From contig CANTUZ010000005.1 in NCBI GenBank assembly GCA_947846985.1, positions 19,750,389 to 19,814,388 on the forward strand: a stretch of 64,000 nucleotides of DNA, given 5' to 3'. Shown piece by piece: positions 58,401 through 64,000 of this stretch. Numbering within the stretch: the stretch's first letter is position 1; every line of letters begins with the position of its first letter. Source of the DNA: Fratercula arctica. Taxonomy: Eukaryota > Chordata > Aves > Charadriiformes > Alcidae. The notes under the pieces are model-generated. The model had not been told where the DNA came from, did not search any database, and worked only from the letters and a program-made list of their open reading frames with translations. Position numbers and translations under genes: made by a program.

Positions 58401-61330
58401 ATATAAAAATCAGTTTGACAGGCCAAGCAATTGAAGGTTTTGTAAAAGCTTTTAGAGCTCAGTTAATTGCTACCTAAGGCAATTTGATTAGTCCACAGCC
58501 CTTATAATCGCTATTGTAGCCATGATGGAAATGCTTGTTTGGTAAGTATGCTGTGGGAGTCTGATCCTTCCCACTGGCAGCATTGAATTGTTTTTTTTTT
58601 TCTTAGGCATTTATTTTAAGAATGCCACTGAAATATCTTTTTTTGCCACCTCAGAAGGAAAGATTTTTCTTACCCAATCAAATAGTGTGAAACCCGAAGG
58701 AGAGACTAAGCGAGGTTATTGTAGTAATTTATCTCTTCCTGTTGTTTTTGTTTTGCTTTCTTTTAAAAGGACTAACCAGCCGGGAATGTTCACAAAGAAA
58801 GAATTTGATCAGTTGGCCTCAGCAATAGACAGCTTCAGTCTCATGACGTATGACTATTCAACACCACAACGGTAAGACTCCATCTAACATTAGGAAAAGA
58901 TTGCTGAAGGAAGTGATTCCCAGTTAAGTCACTATTAAATCTCCAGCATGAGTTCAGATACTAAAGCTTCAGATTAGTAATTAGGATATGTGATTTTTGA
59001 ACAAGCCAATAACTCAGGACATTAATAGCAGCGTAGAATTGGCACCCAGATATTGTGAAAGGTTTTGTACTCAAGCTAAAAGGTTATCCTTTTACTAGTA
59101 CTGTGAAACTTACTCTTTTCCAGGCCAGGTTCTTTTGATTTTAGTTATTTAGCACAATTCTGCAGCATAGGTACATGAATAATCTAGTATGTATCGTTGT
59201 TGAAAAAATTAGCTTTAAAGCACAATTGACAACTCATTTGCTTCATCCTGCGGCAGCAGACTGCCTTTTGGCAACACTGTTAATGTGAACATGCTTAAAC
59301 ATGTTTTTCCATTTTTCCACTAGTCCCTTCCTTGTACTGATACAGCTGCTTGTGCAGCAGCTCATCAAACCAGATCAGGGAGCTGATTTGACTGAAAAAT
59401 AACATAAAATCCCACTCTTCTACATGAATATTCACTTTCAGGAAGTTAGTGTTTTTAACTGTGTGAAAATGGAACAGCGATGTAGTTGAGAGCTCCTTAA
59501 ACTCTACAGAGACTCTTTAAGTTGCTGTTCTCCAAAAGCACAGTTCATTTCACCTCCAAATTGCACTTAAGGATATCCTTGTGGAATTCCTGGGAGATTC
59601 TGTGGCTGTCCAGAGTTAATATTTGTGGTAAACTGTCAGATTTGGAAATGCCATCATTTTTGTGTTTATTACATCACTAAAACCTTTGTCACCTGTAGTA
59701 TATTAGCATTTTGATAATGTCTAGACAGATTTAAGAAAAATGAACTTTTTTCTCTTCTGAAGAGAATTCATATACCTCCTTCCTATCTCTCCCCAGGCCT
59801 GACTCTACATCTTCAAGCCTCGCACCTTAGGGGAGAACAAACATAGGCAGTAATGTGTACTGAAGTTAGAATGGTTTTTTTATTACTCTCTGCTGGAATA
59901 TGCAGCATAGATGTATCCAGTTTAGCTTTCCTCTAGGTAAATCTGACATCTATGAAGATGAGGTGCTAAGGGCTTTTGTATAGGCTATACAAACCCATCT
60001 GGAACACTGGATGAATTTTGAAATACTGTGCTGTAGGCGGCATCTTTCCTGTGTGGTGAAGCTACACATGCTTTATGCCATGTTAAAATCACAAGCTCTC
60101 TTATGGTACAGTCACATCTTTATGCTTTCACTGGCACTTTAAGTTACTTAGATATGACTTATAGCTGCTGATCTTTTTTACTTGAAAGGAGGAAGGAAGC
60201 ATTCCTCAGTTAACACACCCATTGTATTTGGAATAAATGTAGTTTCTCAGATGTAATACTTCTAGTCTGAGAAGGGATTTGGTAAAAAAATTCATATCTT
60301 TTTTTGCTTGAATTTGCTTTGATTGCTCTGAGTATATGAAATACAAGATAATATGTATATTTTCTCACAATTTTTTTGCCTTTGAACATGAATACAATTT
60401 CCATCAACATTCCTATACTGTATTAGCACGTTGAGTTTTAATGACACACATATCCCAAAGGCGTTGAGGCAGATAATTAGTTGGGAGTAGAAGATGTTGA
60501 TACTTGCAAGACTAGAATATGCTTTTCCTTATCCTTGCGATAAAACATGCTCTCTTCTCTGATGAGATAGGAATGGAATAAGCACGATACCCTGATACTG
60601 TATATATAATAATTCAATTACTCTGTGTATTAAGGCTCTGCTCTTTTTCTTAATGTAGCTTTTGTTAGGTAATTGCCTATTTAGGGTTTTATCCATAAAT
60701 GTTAAACAGTCATTGAAACCCGTATTGCTTACCCAGTCACTGATTTTATAGTTCTTTCTGTAAATAAATGATGGATTTTGTCCCAGTATGTTGTGCCAAT
60801 TTACAGTAAAAACATTGAGGATAGTATTGAAAAAGAACTGAAGTTATACAGAGTTTTGAATTACTGTGTGGGCATTATGCCAGGCCCAGTGACAGAGAAA
60901 GTGTGCTAGGTAGAAACCTTTACTTACTGAATGTAAGAAGTTTTGTGTCCCTTTACCTTAGAAATGAATCACAAGTCGAGAGTGGGGCAAGCATGTTTTG
61001 TGCATCAGTACTTCAAGCCACTGAAGAATTTAACCTTCATAGAATTGTAGGTTAACCTTCACTGATTTTTGTGTGCTGTATTTTGCTCTTTACCATTACA
61101 CTAGTCAAAAGAGAAGGCTGAGAATGAATGTGTACTGTTTCTGACGACCATTCTGATTTTTGCTAACTTGACAGGCCTGGTCCGAATTCTCCTATTCCCT
61201 GGGTACGAGCCTGTGTTCAGGTACTGGATCCTGATTCAAAATGGAGGAATAAAATACTTCTAGGGCTGAATTTCTATGGCATGGACTATTCTGCTTTGGG
61301 AGCCTCTGGGGAGCCAATCCTTGGTAGCAG
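19383..61330 (+). CDS. CHID1: CHID1 (SI-CLP), chitinase domain-containing protein 1; nine coding exons, 3-prime end outside the window
   Basis: Join: 19383-19493, 20935-21084, 21921-22053, 23070-23114, 24459-24565, 26043-26104, 35091-35183, 58770-58871, 61175-61330 (959 nt, 319 codons plus 2 nt). All junctions are GT-AG with matching phases, and the protein runs colinear with vertebrate CHID1, about 393 residues in human. The first 20 or so residues form a signal peptide; the rest is a GH18 (beta/alpha)8 fold. CHID1 is a stabilin-1-interacting, secreted or lysosomal chitinase-like protein that binds saccharides. At residues 186-194 the chitinase DxxDxDxE signature reads FDGFVIEVW, so the catalytic Glu is absent, as is known for this family. 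The late-strand MTYDY motif (259-263) is kept. About 70 C-terminal residues are off the right edge. I see no disruption, so the gene is functional. Confidence 0.96.
19494..20934 (+). other. CHID1: CHID1 intron 2
   Basis: It is bounded by GTAAGA and TCTTCTCCCCTCAG. There is a T-rich tract near 20850-20868. No recognisable repeat or gene; overlapping minus-strand open frames at 19657-20209 are shadows of non-coding sequence. Confidence 0.85.
20935..21084 (+). CDS. CHID1: CHID1 coding exon 2
   Basis: 50 codons, residues 38-87, phase 0 to 0, from [15 protein letters not shown] to [25 protein letters not shown] and GDVLGYVTP are near-identical to the family. GYVTP leads into the WNSHGYD strand of the next exon and forms the first beta strands of the GH18 barrel. 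Acceptor TCTTCTCCCCTCAG and donor GTAAGT are both strong. The exon is symmetric, so skipping would keep frame but remove the first barrel strand. Confidence 0.95.
21085..21920 (+). other. CHID1: CHID1 intron 3
   Basis: 836 bp, with a strong GTAAGT donor and a long T/C tract before the acceptor (TTTTGCAAG). I see nothing else of note. Confidence 0.88.
21921..22053 (+). CDS. CHID1: CHID1 coding exon 3
   Basis: 44 codons plus 1 nt (residues 88-131), beginning [20 protein letters not shown] and continuing [13 protein letters not shown] and TGLHDADK. It matches family barrel strand 2 (the FT-ISPVWLQ stretch). Phase 0 to 1: the last G joins GC of the next exon to make Gly. The donor is unusual. 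GTGTTT is followed by an unbroken T run (22057-22070), a weak match to U1 that is rich in U, in contrast to the GTRAG-type donors of most other exons here. Confidence 0.95.
22054..23069 (+). other. CHID1: CHID1 intron 4
   Basis: It starts GTG then T14, and ends ...GTTTGACAG. About 1 kb, with no recognised repeat or gene inside. Confidence 0.88.
23070..23114 (+). CDS. CHID1: CHID1 coding exon 4 (45 nt)
   Basis: A very short exon: it completes Gly132, encodes [14 protein letters not shown] and gives the first base of Val147. Human CHID1 has GWMRAVRKHAKGLHIV at this place, so the exon is real. Phase 1 to 1 and a length divisible by three make it skippable without a frameshift, removing one helix of the barrel. 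Donor GTGAGC. Confidence 0.94.
23115..24458 (+). other. CHID1: CHID1 intron 5
   Basis: 1344 bp of AT-rich intron between GTGAGC and GCTTGATAG. No recognised features beyond short A-runs near 23461-23476. Confidence 0.88.
24459..24565 (+). CDS. CHID1: CHID1 coding exon 5
   Basis: It completes Val147 and encodes residues 148-182: [20 protein letters not shown] and on to [26 protein letters not shown] and SEDEIEELS are family signatures covering barrel strand 3 and the following helix. Phase 1 to 0; the donor is AAG|GTAAAA. Confidence 0.95.
24566..26042 (+). other. CHID1: CHID1 intron 6
   Basis: 1477 bp of AT-rich sequence, ending CCCTTTGTTTAG. The minus-strand open frames in it have no recognisable similarity. 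Confidence 0.88.
26043..26104 (+). CDS. CHID1: CHID1 coding exon 6, degenerate chitinase active-site strand
   Basis: 20 codons plus 2 nt, residues 183-202: [20 protein letters not shown]. This is barrel strand 4, where active GH18 chitinases carry FDGxDxDxE. Here the acidic positions read V190 and E192, with W194 where the catalytic Glu would be, so hydrolysis by the usual substrate-assisted mechanism is not expected. The same replacement is known in mammalian CHID1. Phase 0 to 2; the AC joins the G of the next exon for Thr203. Confidence 0.95.
26105..35090 (+). other. CHID1: CHID1 intron 7 (about 9 kb)
   Basis: It is bounded by GTGAGT and TATATTTCAG. Mostly unique AT-rich sequence with several homopolymer runs (T16 near 29530, T-rich near 31231-31246 and 34926-34940). 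A perfect hairpin lies at 29186-29211. A 93-codon open frame at 26273-26554 has no family that I recognise and is likely chance. I recognised no CR1. Confidence 0.85.
29186..29211. repeat. Perfect 11-bp inverted repeat with 4-nt loop
   Basis: TCTAAGTGAAA, loop AGTA, TTTCACTTAGA. The arms pair completely. It lies alone within CHID1 intron 7, with no flanking transposon structure that I can see. Confidence 0.7.
35091..35183 (+). CDS. CHID1: CHID1 coding exon 7
   Basis: It completes Thr203, encodes residues 204-233 ([20 protein letters not shown] then [10 protein letters not shown]) and gives two bases of Gly234. LIH-L-HL-EALH-A-L and the LVIPPA strand are conserved in CHID1. Phase 2 to 2. The acceptor is a good TATATTTCAG and the donor GTGAGT. 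The exon sits isolated, 9 kb from its left neighbour and 23.6 kb from its right. Confidence 0.95.
35790..35818. repeat. 9-bp hairpin with 11-nt loop
   Basis: GTAAGCAGT (35790-35798) pairs with ACTGCTTAC (35810-35818), and after one mismatch the stem can continue by GC pairs. It lies just inside intron 8. It is too short to call a microRNA precursor. Confidence 0.45.
36531..37262 (-). mobile_element. CR1 LINE, 5-prime-truncated 3-prime end (copy B)
   Basis: Read on the minus strand it ends with the CR1 3-prime UTR (plus strand: TCACAGAATGGTAGGGGTTG, then GGAAGGGACC and ATCATCTAGTCCAACCCC) at about 36531-36590. Upstream in the element are thumb and C-terminal pieces of the RT protein: [20 protein letters not shown] at 36942-37148 and [20 protein letters not shown] at 36730-36945. 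The frame is broken between them. It begins around the VLHLG-type region at 37262, a common 5-prime truncation. It is antisense to CHID1. Confidence 0.93.
42749..42772. repeat. Perfect 10-bp inverted repeat with 4-nt loop
   Basis: AGCCATGGTT, loop GCAT, AACCATGGCT. The arms are fully complementary. It is isolated in intron 8, and no transposon ends were noticed around it. Confidence 0.7.
44155..44285 (-). mobile_element. Diverged CR1 remnant (minus strand)
   Basis: The run TTGGATCATTCTTCTCTGGA, then CCTTCTCTAAATCTCC and so on to CCCTCAGACTTTCCAGGA follows the pattern seen in CR1 copies B and D on the plus strand (TTGATCATC...CTCTGCTGGACTCTCTCCAG...). It is far more diverged, so it is an old insertion. 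No open frame is left. Confidence 0.45.
44480..45170 (+). mobile_element. Diverged CR1 remnant (plus strand)
   Basis: The order of short matches follows a CR1 RT C-terminal and 3-prime region: CAGTGCTAGGCAGGTCTCATGG with GGGGTACTATGT (the LVRPHLEYC region), TTTAGAGGAAAGCAAGAAAAAT, CCTTTGAGGAAAGTTTGAAG, AAAAAGAGGAGAAGAGAGTC, CTTCAAATACGTCAGCAGGG, then TTAGGTTGAACACTAGAAAAA. Many substitutions and small indels leave no reading frame. It is much older than copies B-E. Confidence 0.55.
46617..46650 (-). mobile_element. Short CR1 3-prime tip
   Basis: AATCATAGAATGGTTAGAGT and the following TGGAAGG equal the last bases of a CR1 3-prime UTR on the minus strand. Only about 34 bp are present, 80 bp before the plus-strand copy C. 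It is a severely truncated insertion or the remains of a larger one. Confidence 0.7.
46728..48079 (+). mobile_element. CR1 LINE, 5-prime-truncated, best-preserved copy (copy C)
   Basis: About 1.35 kb. It starts within the RT finger region and runs through palm, thumb and C-terminal domain to the 3-prime UTR (GGTTGGACTCGATGATCTCA, AAGGTCCTTTCCAACC, ending ATTCTATGATTTT at about 48079). It lies in the same orientation as CHID1 within intron 8. Truncation at the 5-prime end with an intact 3-prime end is the normal product of target-primed reverse transcription. The open reading frame suggests it is the youngest copy here. Confidence 0.95.
46734..47985 (+). pseudogene. CR1 ORF2 reverse transcriptase, partial, one frameshift
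   Basis: The first frame (46734 to about 47000) reads [20 protein letters not shown] and [20 protein letters not shown], including the motif A aspartate. A +1 shift at about 46990-47005 moves the frame to one that is then open to the natural stop at 47983-47985. This second part has [38 protein letters not shown], the active-site FADD (47182-47193), the [12 protein letters not shown] thumb and the [21 protein letters not shown]-terminus. The endonuclease and the RT N-terminus are absent, so the copy cannot retrotranspose by itself. Function for the host is not implied. Confidence 0.92.
49344..49369. repeat. Poly-A run (A26)
   Basis: 26 consecutive A. No retroposon body is apparent upstream; CR1 elements do not end in poly-A, so this is probably a mononucleotide repeat. 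Confidence 0.85.
53393..53488. repeat. 48-bp tandem duplication, two copies
   Basis: Copy 1 is 53393-53440 and copy 2 is 53441-53488. The first 42 bases are identical (starting AGTGACATAGCTAAGAATGG) and the last six differ slightly. The high identity points to a recent duplication. It is intronic and has no coding meaning. Confidence 0.93.
53735..54424 (-). mobile_element. CR1 LINE, 5-prime-truncated (copy D)
   Basis: Minus-strand frame 53787-54278 reads [56 protein letters not shown] and [20 protein letters not shown], which is the RT thumb and C-terminal region. Further upstream on that strand is an out-of-frame [20 protein letters not shown] (54229-54420). The 3-prime UTR ends at about 53735-53800 (CATCTAGTCCAACTGCC on the plus strand). 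The frame is open but contains an extra stretch of about ten residues made by a small internal repeat at about 54100-54137. Antisense to CHID1. Confidence 0.93.
54100..54137. repeat. Micro-tandem repeat inside CR1 copy D
   Basis: The block repeats a unit near CCCAAAGT/CCCAAACTC about four times, and in the minus frame it inserts [16 protein letters not shown] residues between the EEW and LSSLEERRL parts. It is absent from the matching place in copies B, C and E, so it arose within this copy by slippage. Confidence 0.6.
55668..56208 (+). mobile_element. CR1 LINE, 5-prime-truncated (copy E)
   Basis: It starts at the region equivalent to LEYCVQLW (GCACTGTGTCCAGCTCTGGA, frame broken). It has an open frame 55817-56110 with [38 protein letters not shown] and [20 protein letters not shown], and ends with GGTCCCTTCCAACC and the CR1 terminal ATTCTATGATTTTATGATTC at about 56208. 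The frame is interrupted near 55810-55830. Sense to CHID1. Confidence 0.93.
56437..56585. repeat. TTG/T-rich microsatellite
   Basis: About 150 bp of TTG trinucleotides mixed with T runs and GGTTT variants. It lies about 230 bp after the end of CR1 copy E. It produces long open frames on both strands (poly-Phe/Leu/Val on plus, Asn/Gln/Thr-rich on minus) that are artefacts. Confidence 0.93.
58770..58871 (+). CDS. CHID1: CHID1 coding exon 8
   Basis: It completes Gly234, encodes residues 235-267 ([20 protein letters not shown] then [13 protein letters not shown]) and gives two bases of Arg268. GMFT-KEF-QLA and [10 protein letters not shown] are family signatures; MTYDY is the late barrel strand carrying Tyr/Asp residues typical of GH18 sugar-binding clefts. 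Phase 2 to 2. The acceptor is TTTCTTTTAAAAG, with a purine-rich end that is weaker than the others; the donor is GTAAGA. It matches human at the splice joint. Confidence 0.95.
58872..61174 (+). other. CHID1: CHID1 intron 9
   Basis: 2.3 kb of AT-rich sequence between GTAAGA and GCTAACTTGACAG. I recognised no repeat or other gene. Confidence 0.88.
61175..61330 (+). CDS. CHID1: CHID1 coding exon 9 (last in the window)
   Basis: It completes Arg268, encodes residues 269-319 ([51 protein letters not shown]) and gives two bases of the next codon. [28 protein letters not shown] is near-identical to human CHID1. The [15 protein letters not shown] part is the variable loop, where human has DYATSKDAREPVVGA. 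Phase 2 to 2; the donor is AG|GTAAGA. The family continues with YIQTL and ends around residue 393. Confidence 0.95.
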
Positions 61331-64000
61331 GTAAGACTTCTGGCTAGTAAGTACTTATGTATAATATAGTCTCCCAAAACTCAGAAATTCGCGGGTATTC
61401 TTGTTTAGCAATATGAATGTGTTAGAAACATAGAAATGGCAGAAGTGATAAATCTACACATGAAATAGTAGCTCAACAGTTAGAGTAAGACCTGTAACCT
61501 CTCTTTCCTGTACAGAAGTGCACATAGATCGCACAGTTATCCTATGAAAAAATGGTTTATATATTTTTCCCTCTTTCCTCTATCCATGTTTGTACATGCG
61601 GTTTGCCATCCTTGCGTTAAATTGTTCTGCAGTATTCGCTCATGTTCTGTATCATTTTAGGGGTTCATGCAGTTGACCTAAAGATTGTTTCTCTCAGTCC
61701 CTGAAGTTGTTACCTGTTACTTTGAAATTTGATATTGGTTTCAAACAGCAATATGCCACCAAGTTTCTTTTGAATGGAAAAAGCTGCAATAAACTCACCT
61801 GGAGACAAAAATCTATAACAAGATAAAGGGAAGTATTCCAAAGCCAGTCAGAAATATTTTATTGATTCTCAGAGGAAAATGGTTGGTTTAGTTTTCAGTA
61901 ATAATGACCTATAATAACAGTGAGCTTTGTAGAGATACAGTCAGGGTATAGTACATCAAGCCAGAAGGAAAACCAAGAAAAACAGGGTGAATTTGGCAGA
62001 AAAATCAGGTTCGTTTAGAAGTTTATTACTTTATAAAATAGAACCAAGCCAAGTGGAAACAAACCTAAAGCACAAGAGGTGATTGTTTTCACTTTCACAG
62101 GTTGCTAAGTTCGTTACAATGTACTAACAGATTGCTTGTTAGGCATTGAAATATTATCCGAGATGGATTGTATAAAGTAAGGGCCTGAACTTTTTTTTTG
62201 TCTGTGCCTTCCGTTACACAAACAGTTTGTCATCATTGCACTTGCCTCTGCTGTCTTCCTGCTTCACCTTGGCTGTTTGCAGGGGTATAATACTGTAGAC
62301 ACAGTTTTCTCCCAGTGCTGAATTGTGTCTGAATTTTGCTGAATAACAGAAAATGACTACAGGGTGAAGAAAATAAAGCCCTTGCCTTCAGTGAAAGGTA
62401 TATAGTGAGTATATCAGAATAGGTTCTGTAAAGTCAGTTGTAGTAGTTAGGCAGGAAAAATACTAAATAGTCAAAGCATTGTTGATTTACAAACCTAATT
62501 ACTTAAGCTCAGCACAATTAATGTAGCTTCACTGTAGTATTTACAGTTCCTTTTGCAGGCAGGAGTATTGCATTATCTAACAGAATAAAAAGATCTTGCT
62601 TTTTTCTGAACTGCAAGTTTTGTGATGAAGTTTCCACTTGAAAACATACTGCACACTAGGATGACATCTACTTTTACTTTTCATAGATTCTTCTGGCCTA
62701 CATTATAGTTATTCATGTTGCTTTTTAACTAATGGCGAAGATATCCTAGCTAAAAGTCACGTATGATTAATATAAGGTTTACCGAAAGAGGCTATGTTTA
62801 CCTGTATGTAGGGCACTGGTGCACAGTATGGGACAATATGTTTTATACAGAGAATTGTCCTGTTAACATATTCTTCGTTGACAGATCATGATGCTGTAAT
62901 TTTTCAGATATCTACCAGAAGCAAGATTCTGGACAAAGTCTTTAAGAAACTTTGAGTTTATGCATAAAGCACATTAATTTCCACTTTGCTGCCTTACCTA
63001 TTAAACATCAGTCAATGGTGAAGTTTATTTTTCCGGAAATATATTTTTGAGCGTGCACAGTTACAGGTTAGTCTTTGCTGTATATGTCATGTGTACTAAT
63101 GTAATACTAAAATAGGTTTAAGGTAAACCAGCTTCAAAATAGGCCAAGCTTCTGGCATAAAGAAAACAAAAAAAGTTTATTAGTGTAACATAAGCTTTCT
63201 GCCATTTATTTGGTAACATACTGTTTATAAGGAAGTCCTAGTTTCTAGAATCTGTGAGTCTCTGAAAACTATCAGCGTCACATCCAGTTGAATACCACAA
63301 AGGGCACAGCTTGTTCAGAGATACTCTTCCCCTCTCCCTCTAAAAAAGCTTCCCTCTTACTCCATTATTAATACTCTGGCTGCATCAGTTTTTTTCTTTT
63401 TCTAAGATGACACATGGCTGGGGCTGATCCTATTCCTTCCCGGTTTTGTATCTGCTTCATATTACATAAAAAGAGTGCTCAGAAGCTGTGTCCAGTGTAG
63501 AAGTGGATGGCTTGATTCTTTATTTTTCTCACCTTGGGTCCTCAGTGAATTTGAGCCTCCTGTTTCTTGGTGACTATAATTCAGTGTTAGTTGAGACCTG
63601 TAAAAAGTACTGAAGGTTTGAGTGATGGCTCCTTTAAGGCACCCTCTGTATGTTGTAGCGAAAGTGATGTTAAGCTAAAGTACTGGTATTAAAATTAATT
63701 CAAAATCTATGAAGTTAATTGCAGTATGGTAGGTATTGACTTTTTTGTTGTAGGTTTCTCTTCAGGTTTTTGCATCTGAAATTTACTGCATGTACAGGTC
63801 TCCAACGTGCCTGTGCTCCTTGTCGCACTGAAAGGTGCACACTGTCCTGTTGAAGCATATTCTTTGAAATCTGATCATCTTTTGTGAGAGAACTGGAGAA
63901 TTGTAAGCTTCAGTGGCAAACCATATATTCTTAAGTTTTGATGTAAATGTAGTATGCACTTAAATTGATTATTAGTGTAGCTTACACATAGGATTACATG
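61331..64000 (+). other. CHID1: CHID1 intron 10 (start only)
   Basis: I looked for an acceptor followed by a YIQTL-like continuation in phase 2 and found none in the remaining 2.7 kb. An AG at about 62907 followed by an open stretch (R-Y-L-P-E-A...) does not match the family. The last exon or exons are therefore to the right of the window. No repeats recognised. Confidence 0.75.

Larger units (their letters stand above)
35184..58769 (+). other. CHID1: CHID1 intron 8 (23.6 kb), a CR1-rich intron
   Basis: The exons on both sides join cleanly (A-A-G|G-T-N-Q-P-G, matching AITPGTDQLG in human), so no coding exon is hidden here. It contains CR1 copies at about 36531-37262 (-), 46728-48079 (+), 53735-54424 (-) and 55668-56208 (+), a CR1 tip at 46617-46650 (-), diverged CR1 remnants at about 44155-45170, a 48-bp tandem pair at 53393-53488, A26 at 49344-49369 and a TTG-rich array at 56437-56585. 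The stretches 37300-44150, 48100-53390 and 56600-58769 otherwise look like unique intron. Confidence 0.85.

Noticed and set aside
62900..62990. A possible next CHID1 exon after TTTTTCAG at about 62907
   Set aside because: In the required phase it starts R-Y-L-P-E-A, not the conserved R-Y-I-Q-T-L, and it soon reaches a stop.
1..64000. Bacterial-type systems (CRISPR arrays, operons, toxin-antitoxin, phage genes) and tRNA/rRNA genes
   Set aside because: None visible. The window is an ordinary intron-rich vertebrate locus.

Overview
This window is vertebrate nuclear DNA, most likely from a bird. The evidence is intron-split protein genes with GT-AG junctions, two CpG-island promoters in AT-rich surroundings, and several CR1 LINE fragments (the dominant avian retroposon) at clearly different ages. 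I cannot name the species.

Layout. Positions 1-10272 are intron 1 of a minus-strand gene whose first coding exon (10273-10339) matches the N-terminus of AP2A2, the alpha-2 subunit of the AP-2 clathrin adaptor. The intron holds one CR1 internal fragment (about 5485-7115). A CpG island (about 9830-10790) is the AP2A2 promoter. About 5 kb of AT-rich intergenic DNA follows, then a second CpG island (about 15850-16340) with a YY1 site and an ETS-like core. This is the promoter of a plus-strand gene that runs to the right edge.

That gene is CHID1 (chitinase domain-containing 1, also SI-CLP), a secreted or lysosomal GH18-fold lectin-like protein. A non-coding first exon near 16.1 kb is inferred. 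Nine coding exons are readable with consistent splice phases: 19383-19493, 20935-21084, 21921-22053, 23070-23114, 24459-24565, 26043-26104, 35091-35183, 58770-58871 and 61175-61330. They give 319 complete codons plus 2 nt, so about 70 C-terminal residues lie beyond the window. Intron 8 is very large (23.6 kb). It holds four recognisable CR1 copies in alternating orientation (-,+,-,+), a short CR1 3-prime tip, more diverged CR1 remnants near 44.2-45.2 kb, a 48-bp tandem duplication and a TTG-rich microsatellite.

The divergent AP2A2/CHID1 pair is, from memory, also adjacent and divergent in human (11p15.5), so this is conserved synteny. AP2A2 acts in endocytosis and CHID1 is a secretory or lysosomal cargo, but nothing here shows that they are co-regulated. 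I found no bacterial-type operon, CRISPR, tRNA, rRNA or convincing new gene. The points most worth a second look are the weak GTG-plus-T-tract donor of the fourth exon next to a 45-nt in-frame exon, the CR1 fragment that lacks its 3-prime end, the inverted CR1 arms in intron 8, and the largely open CR1 reverse transcriptase frame.
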